64,000 nucleotides of DNA from Bromus sterilis (lineage: Eukaryota > Streptophyta > Magnoliopsida > Poales > Poaceae), in assembly GCA_950022295.1 (NCBI GenBank), contig OX465597.1, positions 58,949,016-59,013,015 of the forward strand. Reading direction: 5' to 3'. The notes under the pieces were generated by a model, which saw only the letters and a program-made list of their open reading frames with translations, had not been told where the DNA came from and did not search any database. This document shows, piece by piece, positions 33,846 to 44,479 of this stretch (the stretch's first letter is position 1; each line of letters starts with the position of its first letter). The position numbers and the translations under genes were made by a program.

Positions 33846-36800
33846 TGTCGGGACCCAGGTTTAGCGTATGCAAGACTCGCTACAACACAATCATATGGAG
33901 AGCCGAGAACCGTACCCACTTGTCTAAGCAGACAAGGCCAAGCACAGAACGTTCTCGGAAAGCATCGAACGTGAGGGGCATCCCATCCAGGCCGGATGAT
34001 CAAATGAGATGGGTCCTCATCGTCCGCACACAAGTCTAAATCATATGGGTGGTGAACTCCCATACTCATAGACAAGTCGCCTCAACCATATTATCGATTG
34101 TATTATAACCCTTACATAGACTTACTCCAGCCCGACCACTTAGTCGGGGTCTAGGGCGGGCTCGATCATACATCAAAGTGTGCACGTGGCGGAGTCATGA
34201 TCAATCGCATCGCGATGCCCCAAGCTGCGCACATCGTAGGGCCACTTGGTGTATAAAATACCGCCAGCCAGATCACAACCAAGGTCTCGAAAACCCATAC
34301 GAAGACATGCATGTTATAATCATACACGCAACACACATGTCTAGTATGAACAGCAGGTATCATTGCAATTCTCTACGAAGTATACAATTTTATTGATAAC
34401 TCTTACAGAGTGCACACAGAGATCACAAGTCTGTGATCCAATATTACAACAACAAGCATGCGGAAGAAAAGTAGGTCTGAGTATAGACAAGTTTAACAAA
34501 TGGCTTAGAGAAGCCTTATTTATAAATAAGCCCTTCACGAGGGAACCAGACTGCTGACTGGGACTACACTAGCTTGGTCTTCAGTCGTCGAGCTCGAGGA
34601 AGAATCCACTTTCGGGGTCAGTGGGTTCATCTAAAACATAGAATAAGAAAACGTGAATACAAAGTCATACTCAGCAAGACTTACGTAGGAACTATACTAC
34701 TCATGCACATGTATCAAGGTAAAGGGAGGTGGGGTTCAATGCAGAAGTGCCAGCTTTGACTTGGCTAGTCCTGAACTACGAGTACCAGACTTGAGGTAAG
34801 AAGCGTACACGAGTCCACTACATTTATTCAACCAATTACACCACTATGGTGCCTTCCTCGACTTCCCCACGAGAAATCACGCCATAGCACTCACGCTTAT
34901 CTTGGCAAGTTTTATAAGTATCCATTGAAGTTGTCTAATAATCAAGCTAAGCTTTCCAAGTAGTCCCTTACCGCGGACGCGTCTATTCGAATAGTTTTGT
35001 TAACCCTGCAGGGGTGTACCGCTACACACACATGATCATCAGTTACCTCCTTTGTACTCGACACCGTTCAAGAGGTGCCGGCGAGGATGCTCACCGCAAC
35101 TGTTACCTCACAGCCGATCTAGTCCAAGAAAGCCTCCTACCTGGGTTGGCTACCACTATCGTGAACCCGGCCGGTTTACCGAAGTGGACCCAGATGATGT
35201 GTGTGTGGTGCATAAGACGGTCTCGGTTGAGCCATTCTCTCACTTAGCAGCCAGGCCACAAACCTACCAGAACTCCGAACTACTGCGACATCTGGACATC
35301 GAAAGGGATGATTTAGTAGGTTGAGAGGGGTCAGTGAGCCCAATGTGTGGTTGTACTCTTCATCTTGGATCACCACACAAGAACTCGGACTTAGGGCGGT
35401 GTTCAACGATACAACCCACCGTGTACTCCTACACAGCCTCTCATTGTTCACCATGTATTAAGGTAGATTCACCAACACATTTCCACCATCATCATCATGA
35501 TCACTACCATCCCGATGCATATAATAGTATCAACATTGTATCACTCTAAGCATGCAATAAGCAGTAACAGTTTTAGGGGTTACATGATATCATTCAACTC
35601 CTACATTATCTAGGATTGTGGTTTGCTTACTACTGTGACAAATGATGGGTCATGCAAAGGAATGGGTTCTTCTATGCGGTAGAAATGTAGCATGGTAATC
35701 ATCCTAAACAATGCATAAGCGAGACTGAGAGGGAAGTGGGCTTTTATCGACATGATCAATGGGGGTTTGCTTGCCTTGCTGACGAGGTTCAGTATCGGGG
35801 TCTTCAACGAAGGGGGAAACCTCCTGTTCCGGTTCAACTTCTATCAACAAACAACAATCAAATGGGGGCAACATAAGTACAATGCACAAACACATGGTTG
35901 AAGGTTGAAACTTGATGTAAATGCTCCTGATGTGTGAGGGTTTCCATTTAAATGAAGTGTATTGCAAAGGTTTTGCAAATTCAAACTCCATTTTGAATTT
36001 AAAAGGAATGCATATGCTTTGTTACCACTGTTCACCCAAGCAAACTTGGTCAAACATGGAAACATATTGCATATTCAGATTCCTTGAATTTTTCTAATAA
36101 TTTTAGACATGTTATTTGCTACATTTGGAGTTAGTATGAATATTCTATGAATTTCCAAAGTTTTAAACATTTTCTGCCATTTTCTGTTATTCTTTTAAAT
36201 AGAAAAACCTTTATTGTGTCAGCATGATGTCACTGTGACGTGGGGGGGCTGTCATGTGGGGTCGGCCTGTCAGTGTCTTAGGGATTAATCCCTCTGTTTA
36301 ATTAAAACAGAGAGCGGTTTAGGGTTGGGGGCCCCACCTGTCATTGACCTGGTGTCAATTAACACGGGGTATTAGCCCCTAATGACGGCTACGTCGGCAC
36401 ATCGCCGGTGGAGACCTCTGCACACAGCGGAGGCGCGCCGGGATGGCCCAAACGGCCACGGGGAAAGCCACAAAGGGCACTAGTGTGTGCCCCGTGCTCG
36501 CACGCATCGCGCTGAGCAGCGCGGGGGCCACTGGGAGGCTCCAGGGCGACGTCTCCTTCGTCCACGACGGCGGCCGGAGCCCCTGGAACGGCGTCGCGGA
36601 AAAATAGAGCACGGGAGGAGCGGGGCGTAGAGGGGAAAAGCTTGCGAGCTCACCCTGAAGAGAATGGTGAAGACAGTGGGGCTGGTGAACGCCTGACGAT
36701 GGCGCAATCGGAGGTTTCCTTCACGGCGGCCGGCGGCGATGCGGTGGAGCTATCATCGGCTACAAAGCTCCCGGGTACTTGATCCTCTGCAGGTCGACGA

Positions 36801-37609
36801 ACACGAAGGTGGTGCAGCCGCTGGACAACGTTGCTCGGCGGGAGGAGGCCATTGGCCATGGCTGCGCAGGCGGCTGTGCTCCGGCGGCTCTCTGTCGTCG
36901 ATGGAATCAAGCGGAGGAGGGGCGGAGGAAGAACCAAAAGAGGGGGGAAATGGATCACGGGTGCACGGGCGTGTCCTTGGCGCAAGGATAGGGCTCGGGG
37001 GCGCCTGGAAGCTCGAAGGCGTCGAGGTGGCGTCCACGGCGTGCCCTGGTTCGACACCGAGCTGCTTCGGCGCACGGGGTAGAAGACGACAGAACGGGGG
37101 CTGGGCTGGGCTGGCTTGCTGGGCCGGAGGGGTTTAAGTTGGGCCACTTCGGCCAGGTAAGCCCCTTTTCCCTTTTTCTTCTGTTTTCTTTTCTGTAATT
37201 TGTTTTACCTTGCTAAAAAATAGCAAAGTATTTTTATAAATGCTCCAAATTTTTATATGGCCTCAAACTAAAAATAGCTAGCCACTTATAAAGTTTGAGC
37301 ATTTTTAAAATTCAAATTATTTGAACTTTAATTCAAATAGGGGTTTAAATTTAAATCCAAGCTCCTGTTTGAATATTTGAAAAATCCATGAGCATGGGAA
37401 TGCTACCACATCTCTTTATATGTGATCGTACTCATTTATGTGAGTTTTTAAAAATACAAAAGGAATTTTTGGAGCAACTTTATTTCTGGACAATTGAATT
37501 AAATTCATCTGGGGGGTTTTTCTCTCCCATTTCAATTTCTTTTGAAATTTTTATCATGATGCAAAGTGACTTGCTATTCCTAGCACATACCTAACATGGG
37601 GTTGTGACA
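33846..37609 (-). mobile_element. S4: solo LTR of the S family (3764 bp), TSD CAATC
   Basis: The left end is TGTCGGGACCC and the right end GGGGTTGTGACA. CAATC at 33841-33845 is repeated at 37610-37614. No internal region remains. It has the GC-rich block (36400-37160), a TATAAAAT box at 34252 on the opposite strand, and CAGGTAAG at 37154-37161. It belongs with S2 by its LTR start. Confidence 0.93.
34252..34259 (+). promoter_or_regulatory. Antisense TATA box in solo LTR S4
   Basis: TATAAAAT (one base changed from the other copies) lies 406 bases from the LTR edge at 33846. Confidence 0.35.
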
Positions 37610-38577
37610 CAATCCTTGCACCCGCAAGTACAAGCACCGTTGTTTTCCCCCTTGTGGAAAGAACACATCCCCTAGACTCATGTTTCTGTCGCATGAACCC
37701 ACAATCATGAGTAACGCTCCCTCTTGGAGCCACTACCTACTACTTGGCCAAAGCAATAAACAGCAACGGAGAACATGCAAGAATTACTTAAGAACATAAG
37801 TATAAAAGATGAGAATCCAATATATTACTCAAACATAATCTGAACATAATCTCATAATCCATCGGATCCCAGCACACTCAGCATAGCAATAGCAGATATA
37901 TTACATATGTGCCTCGATCATGTAGGGCAGCTCACGAGGTCTAATTCATGAAGAACAAAGAGGGGGAGCAGAACATCACATAGCTAATGATCATAGACCC
38001 ATGGTCCAAGGTGGACTACTCACGGTTCATCCGGGAAGCATCCATGGTGGTGGAGAAGCTCTTGGAGGTGGTTCCTCCCTCCGGCAGGGTGCCAGGAAGA
38101 GGTCTTCTGGTTCTCCCGATCTTGGAAGCGGGCGGCGGAGGAACAACGGAGAGATCGCGAAAAAGGGTTCCCTTCTCGGGGTTTTTGCGTCACGGGGAAT
38201 AAATAGGCGAAGGGGGGCAGCCAGGGGGGCCACCAGGGGTCTAGGTGGCCCCCTGGCGCGGCCCCACCCTAGGGCGCGCCGGGAGGGCGCCTGGGGCCCT
38301 GGTGGGTCCCCTCTGCCCCCCCCCCCTCGGTGATTCCCGAAGCTTCTTCTATGCAGATTTTTTTATTGGATTTTCCCGAATTTTTGGATCACATTTAATA
38401 TGGGGAAACCTGAAATAGAAAAACAGTAGAAAACAGGAACTGGCACTGGGGTGCACTGAGTTAATAGGTTAGTCCAAATATGATCAAAAGTGTATGGAAG
38501 TTCATCAATACCATAGCAATATCACACAAAAGAGGCATGGAGCAAGCAGAAATTATAGATGCGTTTTGGACGTATCA

Positions 38578-38994
38578 ATCGTCTTTTGGGAGAGAGACAT
38601 CACTAGTGAACATCACGGGACCCCGGTTCATATTCTCATCACTGTTTACACGCTTATTTACTTTTTTGCTTTTACTTTCAGTTGCTATCATTATCATTAT
38701 CCCTTGTGTTTTGATCCTTTGTAAACAACAAGATCGGAGGGATTGACAACCTCTCTGAACTTCGTTGGGAGAAAAGTTATTTGTGTCTGTGTGCAGGTCC
38801 AGGTCAAGGAAGCAACTTTTTTCTAAAACGGTGCCATTGTTTCCTTGCCACCTACTTATCATTGTCGGAGTCCTACGGGTCGATACTCAACCTCAGTATC
38901 TTCACCGAGGGAAACATGCCGCTACGTTGCATCTCACCTTCCACTTGGGGTAAGCAACGAAGGGCGAGAAGTAAGTATCATCTCTCGCGTATCA
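38578..38994 (+). repeat. A0: right part of an older A-family LTR, target of A1
   Basis: From ATCGTCTTTTGGGAG to GCGTATCA this aligns with the final ~415 bases of the A2 and A3 LTRs in + orientation. It begins exactly where the A1 LTR ends, so A1 landed inside it, and the predicted A1 TSD is ATCGT. No PBS follows, so A0 is a solo or 3' LTR. The left part should lie outside the window. Confidence 0.82.
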
Positions 38995-39142
38995 GTCTCC
39001 GGTTCTGGATCACTTGAACGAAGCAGAGAAAATAGCTCCAAAGAGGAAAGGTGGCCGAACGTAGGAAAAGAACAATGCTCGAGGCATTCCTGAAGCCATT
39101 CACATAAAGCTTGGGTATGATACTCCAGATGAAGAGACCAAG
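38995..39142. other. Unassigned 148-bp stretch between A0 and L
   Basis: This is the only part of the window not assigned to an element. One + frame reads E-A-E-K-I-A-P-K-R-K-G-G-R-T and later L-G-Y-D-T-P-D-E-E-T-K with a stop between, so it may be a broken coding segment of an older element. The last five bases, CCAAG, are the predicted TSD of L. Confidence 0.4.
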
Positions 39143-39593
39143 TGACGAGGATCAGCCTCGGAAAATCCCATGGTCAGGGACCCTGGGTTAGATCGTAGAG
39201 AGAACAGGTTGGCGATACTCGTCGGCTAGCAGGAGAAGCACTTCCTGCTCAATTGTATTATGCGAGGGGGCGATTACAGTGGGAGTCAAGGCGAGTTCGC
39301 GGAAGACCGGAAGTTTTGATTGTGTATTGGATGTCCTGAGACGCCCCCCCCCTCCCAGCCTTTATATACTAGGCTAGGTCTCGAAGAGTCCGTCTCAGGT
39401 TTTTCAGGGGAGTTTTTCTAATTTTATCCTTGCCTTAAACCCCAAGTCGTGACTTCCATATTGACCGTGGAATCCTACGTGGGTGCTTAGAGCGGGCCAG
39501 TCGTGGGCCTGTTTGAAGCTTCCAGCGGACCTCTTGTCTTCGTATGCACCAGGTATCCTCACACGCAGGAGTCGTGGGGTCACCCCCTCGTCA
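39143..39593 (-). repeat. 3' LTR of L (451 bp)
   Basis: The two edges form an eight-base inverted repeat: TGACGAGG at 39143-39150 and CCTCGTCA at 39586-39593. A minus-strand TATATAAAGG box lies at about 39359-39368. A second copy of this LTR occurs at 7826-8212. The left flank CCAAG is the predicted TSD. Confidence 0.85.
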
Positions 39594-39612
39594 GTATCCC
39601 CCGAGTGCCTGG
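39594..39612 (-). other. L polypurine tract
   Basis: On the minus strand GGCACTCGGGGGATAC ends directly at the LTR start. Its core recurs in every unit of the minisatellite at 54864-55530. Confidence 0.75.
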
Positions 39613-40978
39613 GGGACTCAAAGAGTCGCGCAGGGACTCGAATTCATCCTCGTTCGCTTTGCGCAGCATAGCTGCGAGTCGCTGGCAGCTTTAGCCATGA
39701 CAAATGTATAATTCAAGGGATTCTAAGCTAAAAGGTCCCAAGGTAGTCGACTGGTCGAGCCTCGGTGAATTGCGCTAGTGGCAAATACCTCAGTAGCCCA
39801 ATCAAGCCCGTATCCCTCGACACGATTTGGGAACAACCGGTGTCTAGCAAAGTTCATGCCGCTGCAGGTCTTATATGATCAATGCTGCCGGTCTCAGTAA
39901 ATAGCCTTAACGCGTCGAATATCGGCTCATCTTTCAATCATGCGAGCGCATGGAAAATGTCGGGAATGAAGTCGTGTTGTGGCAAGTCCCGGCCCGGCCG
40001 TCTGCGCAGCGGGGTCCTACCTACACGCTAAGCTTGCGTGGCATCTGGGTACAGCAAGTCGCAGCCCAAGCATCATTTTTTATAGAGGCGCGGAGCCTAA
40101 TTAGAGATGCACCCATTTGGAATAGACGATCAAGTGAGCTATTAGCGGTCACTCGCGGAGCTTTTTCACGAAATCGAGCGAGGAAAATAAGAAAGCACCC
40201 ACTCGGAAAGTCGTCGAGTGTGCGAGTAATCTATATTGTCGAATAGTTGTCGAGTCCTTGTGAGTGATCACTCAATTGCTTTGTTGTCTTCGGGGTGAGG
40301 GAGCACCCGAACTCTGCAGGTACGTCATTTCTGCTAGTGCGAGTAATCACTCGAGCACATGTTTTATCTTCTGGCTGAGGGAGCACCCGAAACTCAGTAG
40401 ATGTTGTGATCTCAATTGGTGCGAGTGGCCACTCGAGCACGTCTTTTTCGTCGGGGTGAGGGAGCACCTGAGCTCTCGGGTTTTTGGACCTTGCTCTGTT
40501 TTAATAAAGGTACTCCCAATGGGAGTAAAAAGGTTTTTAAAATACTATGAAAAAACTTGTGAGGAACTGTGTGCTGACCGCGTATGCGTACTCAGTACGT
40601 TTTGTTGAGATGTGACATTGTTGGGTCGTCTGACAGGTTGGGTTGCCGTGGCGTGTGAATGGAAATTACTTGACGCCCTGCTGCCCGAAAATTTCGCACT
40701 GTGTGATGATGGCCCTCGTTTTTCACGCGTAGTGGACGGTATGGTTAATGCGCTAGTTGAGTTTTCCATGCTTCTCCGCTATCGTGGGATCATGCCACGT
40801 CTGCTGGGTTCCAAGATTAACGGTGATTGGGCGTTCTCCTGCTGTTGGTTAAATACTGGAAGGTCTGGTCGATTTAGGTTTTCACCCAGCCATTGCCTTC
40901 CCCTGCTTGTCCTTCTTCTTCCTTCTTCTGTTCTTTGCCTCCTGCCTCTTTTCTTTGCGCGGTTTCGTTGTGAGATCC
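39613..40978. other. L 3' internal region, upstream of the antisense gene
   Basis: About 1.37 kb without coding motifs. It holds a three-copy ~80-bp repeat (40262-40485) and, on the + strand, a TTAAATA box at 40849-40855 some 120 bases before the antisense gene's first ATG, so this region probably contains that gene's promoter. A frame at 40612-41031 has no motif and is not called. Confidence 0.5.
40262..40485. repeat. Three-copy ~80-bp tandem repeat in L
   Basis: Each unit has a GAGTNNNCACTC block and a GAGGGAGCACC(C/T)GA block. The latter ends 80 and 81 bases apart. The GAGT/ACTC parts are palindromic. Confidence 0.8.
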
Positions 40979-42481
40979 ATGTCCAAGCGCCCTCGAAGTG
41001 TAGCGCAGGAATAGGCGAGGATGACTGGTAGGTGGGAGCGGTCTGCTTTCGAAGCCGCAGATCTGGATGAGTTGGTAGAAGACGGCATGGTGGTAGATGG
41101 TGCCGCTCGTATTCCTGGGGATGAGGAGGTTCCTGCACCTCGTCCAGATGAACGGGTATGCTTTCAGAGCTTCTTCCCTCGTGGTTATTCTCTTCCAGTT
41201 CATCCTTTCCTCCGGGGGTTGCTTTTTCCTATCAATTGCAATTGCATGACTTGACCCCTAACGGGATACTGCACATTGCCTGCTTTATCACGCTTTGTGA
41301 GGGTTTTTTGGGAATATATCCCCATTGGGGGCTTTGGAAACGCCTCTTCAATGTGAAGAGGACGAACTCTGAATATGCCATTGGGGGCATTGGTATTTCC
41401 ATTAAATATAAGGTTGCCTACTTTGATCTGGAAAAACTGGATTCCGTCTATAGATGGCGGAAGAGTTGGTTTTATCTGAAGGATCGACACGTTGAGGGGC
41501 AGCAATTTGGTCTTGCACCTTTTGATCCTGTTGCGCGAGTGGTTAAACGATCCTCGTGGGCACATTCTCTGTTAGCTCGTGAGGTGTCTCTTGTTGAGCC
41601 GTTGGTGCAAAAGATTTCTTCTTTAAACGACAAGTTGACTGGCGCCAGCTTATTTCCGTGTTTGTGAGGAGACGCGTCCAGCCACTTCAGCATCAGGTGC
41701 GCCCCATGTGGCAGTATACTGGACCCGATGACTCGACCGGGTGTTCTCCTGAGGAGTTCTCTGATGGTAACCTTTTGACTCGGGTCTAGCAAGTTACAAA
41801 GTGTACGAGTATTGGGGAGGAAAGGCTCGTCCGTCCTTACGCTGCTGATTTACCTCTCCCCCGGGTATTTGTCTTGAATTTTGTGATTTTGACTGGTGTC
41901 TGTTGATTATTGATGATGTTCTGGCCTGCAGGACCATACTCCTTTGTTGAACAATCCGCCTCAACCTGAGGATGCGGAAATACTTCATGAGCCTGGTGCG
42001 GCTGATGTAGGTCATGTGCCTGCAGGGTGATGGGGGTGCTTCCGGTGATGATGTTGTCGAGTCCGCGGGTGCTAAGCCGTCAGCTGCAGATGACTCTGTG
42101 GATTCGAGTCCTTTGCATGTTAAACGCACTCGCCCCTTGAGTACGAGTGGCCGTGATGCAGCGGGTGCTTGTGATGATTTTCCAACAGTCGTGCAATATG
42201 TTGTGTCGTGTCCTCCTTCGGCTGCTCCGAAAAAGCGCAAGTATGGGATGTTGCTTCGTCCGGGAGCTGCGCCTGCTAGGTTCGTATAACTTTATGCTTG
42301 GTAATTTTGTTGTTTCGTTTTGACTCCTGTTCTGATGATATCTTACTTGAAGGACTACTCCTGTTCCAGCTGCTTCTTCTGCGAGTGCCGCTGCTCTTGT
42401 TCTTCGTTCAACTGACTCTGGCGTGGCACCTGGCCAGCCAGCTGATTCTGCGACTCATGTGGCTTCAGGGGCGGGGAAGGT
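40979..42481 (+). pseudogene. Antisense gene of L, 5' exons with PF04195-like 'putative gypsy type transposon' domain
   Basis: Two possible starts (40979 and 41021) lead into a domain reading Q-S-F-F-P-R-G-Y-S-L-P-V-H-P-F-L-R-G (41160-41215), then L-H-D-L-T-P-N-G-I-L-H-I and P-H-W-G-L-W-K, which I recognise as the plant PF04195 family found in antisense ORFs of TAT-lineage retrotransposons. Its biochemical role is unknown. A stop at 41012 and a frameshift near 41228 break it. Downstream, GT...CTGCAG at about 41868-41932 and GTTCGT...TTGAAG at 42280-42352 look like introns, so the gene was probably spliced. A2 splits the coding sequence at 42481, and the reading frame continues at 52434. It runs opposite to L's gag. 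Confidence 0.72.
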
Positions 42482-42836
42482 TGATACGTCCAAAACGTAT
42501 CTATAATTTCTGCTTGCTCCATGCATCTTTTGTGTGATATTGCTATGATATTGATGCACTTCCATACACTTTTGATCATATTTGGGCTAACCTATTAACT
42601 CAGTGCACCCCAGTGCCAGTTCTTGTTTTCTGCTGTTTTTGTATTTAACGTTTTCCCATTACTTAAAGTGCCAAAAAATCCAGGAAAAATATAGGAAAAA
42701 TCAGCGTACAGGAAGCTTCGGGAAGAGCCAAAGTGGGGCCAGAGGGGAGCCAGCGGTGGCCCAGGCGGCCACCCCCTAGGCCGCGCCAGGGGGGCGCCTG
42801 GGGCCCCTGGTCCACCTCTGGCTGCCCCGCTTGGCC

Positions 42837-42843
42837 TATATAT
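42837..42843 (+). promoter_or_regulatory. TATA box of A2 5' LTR
   Basis: CCTATATATGCC lies about 355 bases into the LTR. The 3' LTR has the same box at 51156-51162. Confidence 0.65.
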
Positions 42844-43871
42844 GCCTCTCGTCCCGAAACCCTCGAGGAAAGAGCCCTTTTTCGCGATCTCTCCTCTGTT
42901 CCGCCGCCGCAGCGCTTCCAAGATCGGGAGCACCACGAGCCCTCTTCCCAGCACCCTACCGGAGGGAGGAACCACCTCCAGGAGCTTCTCCACCACCATG
43001 GATGCTTCCTGGATGACCGTGAGTAGTCCACCTTGGACCATGGGTCCATGATCAGTAGCTATGTGATGTTCTCCTCCCCTCTTTGTTCTTCATGGTTTAG
43101 ACCTCGTGAGCTGCCCTACAGGATCGAGGCACATATGTAATCTTTCTGCTATTGCTATGCTGAGTTTGCTGGGATCTGATGGATTATGAGACTATGTTCA
43201 GATTGTGTTTGATTAATATATTTGATTCTCCTCTTTTATATTTATGTTCTTGAGTAATTCTTGCATGTTCTCCGTTGTTGTGTATTGCTTTGGCCAAGTA
43301 GTGGGTAGTGACTCCAAGAGGGAGCGTTATGCATGATTGTGGGTTCATGCCCCCTGATGACTAGCTTGAGTGACAGAAACATGAGTCTAGGGGATGTGTT
43401 GTTTCCACAAGGGAGAAAACAATGGTGCTTGTACTTGCGGGTGCAAGGATTTTTTACTTTACGCAAAGTTCTTTAATGCAGTTGTCTGTTGCTTTGAGTT
43501 TACACTTTGGGTGGGATTCGCAACTTAATACCAGCGAGATTTACTGGATAGATATCTCAAGGTGGATGATTAGTAGGTAGATGCAGATGGATTTTGGTCT
43601 ACTTGTCTTGGCGTGCCGCCCAAGCTTTTGAGCCTCTTCCTTTCTTAGTAGCATAGTTAGCATTGGTTTGCGCACATAATCCTGTCAATTGCCCAGCTGT
43701 AATTGTTTTACCTCGCATGGCTATTTTATCGTCTTTTGGGAGAGATACATCACTAGTGAACATCATGGGACCCAGGTCGATATTTTCACCACTGTTTACA
43801 CCGCTATTTATTTTCTGCTTTATTTCCTTTTCTGGTGCTATCGCTATCATTATTATCCCGTGCGTTTTATC

Positions 43872-44051
43872 CAATGAAAAAATAGCGTGCTATAGCGTCG
43901 CTAATAGCACGCTATAGCGTTTCAGCCAATGCCTCGCTAAAAGAATCTGTGTACAATGTCTCGATAATAGCACGCTATAGCGCGAAATAGCACGCTAATT
44001 GCATATTTTTAGGGTCACGTAATTTTGTCATAGCACGCTATTTTTACATTG
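43872..44051. mobile_element. hAT-like MITE (180 bp) in the A2 5' LTR
   Basis: The ends CAATGAAAAAATAGCGTG and (reverse complement) CAATGTAAAAATAGCGTG form a terminal inverted repeat. GTTTTATC (43864-43871) and GTTTGATC (44052-44059) flank it as an 8-base duplication with one difference. An 8-bp TSD and CA(A/G)TG ends are typical of hAT. Inside, CACGCTATAGCG blocks are inverted copies of each other. The 3' LTR of A2 lacks it. It has no coding capacity. Confidence 0.85.
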
Positions 44052-44308
44052 GTTTGATCCTTTGTAAACAACAAGGCTAGAGCGATTGACAACCTCTCTG
44101 TACCCGTTGGGAGCAAAGTTATTTGTTGTGTGTGCAGTTCCACGTCAACCGCCTAATTGCTGGCGCCATTGTCACTTTCTTGTCATTGTCGGAGTCCTAC
44201 TGGAGACAAACCTTGGTATCTTCACCGAGGGAAATTTACTGTTGTATATATCTCAACCTTCCACTTTAGGTAACCAACGAGGGGAGAGAAGCCATCAAAG
44301 CTAATTTA

Positions 44309-44326
44309 TGGCGTCATTGCCGGGGA
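44309..44326 (+). other. A2 primer binding site (tRNA-Asp, two mismatches)
   Basis: TGGCGTCATTGCCGGGGA differs from the A1 PBS at two positions and lies 11 bases after the LTR end, the same spacing as in A1. Confidence 0.85.
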
Positions 44327-44479
44327 CTCCACTTTTCAAGATAGGGGAGTTGCACACTATCTTTTATCTTTGATTTTTAGTCTTGTTAGTTTACCTTTCA
44401 GTTTTTGCTTTAGTGTCCCTTATCGAAAATCAAAAAAATAGTTACCTTGCTTTTAGTTATCCTTTCTGTTTAGCCAAAC

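Larger units (their letters stand above)
8213..38577 (-). mobile_element. A1: Athila-lineage gag-protease-only retrotransposon, split by S1 and S4
   Basis: On the minus strand the order is 5' LTR (38577-33157), tRNA-Asp PBS, gag, protease, then a long 3' untranslated region that runs to 8213 where a family-L LTR begins. Element S1 (11593-32526) interrupts gag and is flanked by a TAACA duplication. Solo LTR S4 interrupts the 5' LTR. No RT, RNase H or integrase follows the protease, and the sequence passes straight into a 3' UTR homologous to that of A2. This suits the non-autonomous Athila elements of Triticeae (Sabrina/WHAM group). The exact family is not certain. Its 3' LTR lies outside the window. 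Confidence 0.82.
33157..38577 (-). repeat. A1 5' LTR (about 1652 bp net), split by solo LTR S4
   Basis: The parts 33157-33845 and 37615-38577 join to an LTR of the same length and content as those of A2 (1647 bp) and A3 (1670 bp). The LTR start on the minus strand is TGATACGTCC. The GC-rich region next to the TATA-like box is at about 38190-38330. Confidence 0.88.
42482..44297 (+). repeat. A2 5' LTR (1816 bp including a MITE)
   Basis: It starts TGATACGTCC and ends GCCATCA. Without the MITE and its duplicated target it is about 1628 bp, near the 1647 bp of the 3' LTR. A GC-rich hairpin-prone stretch precedes the TATATAT box at 42837. Confidence 0.92.

Noticed and set aside
40612..41031. 139-codon frame with a hydrophobic segment upstream of the antisense gene
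   Set aside because: It overlaps the probable promoter and first ATG of the antisense gene, has no motif, and the hydrophobic part is a CTT-rich tract.
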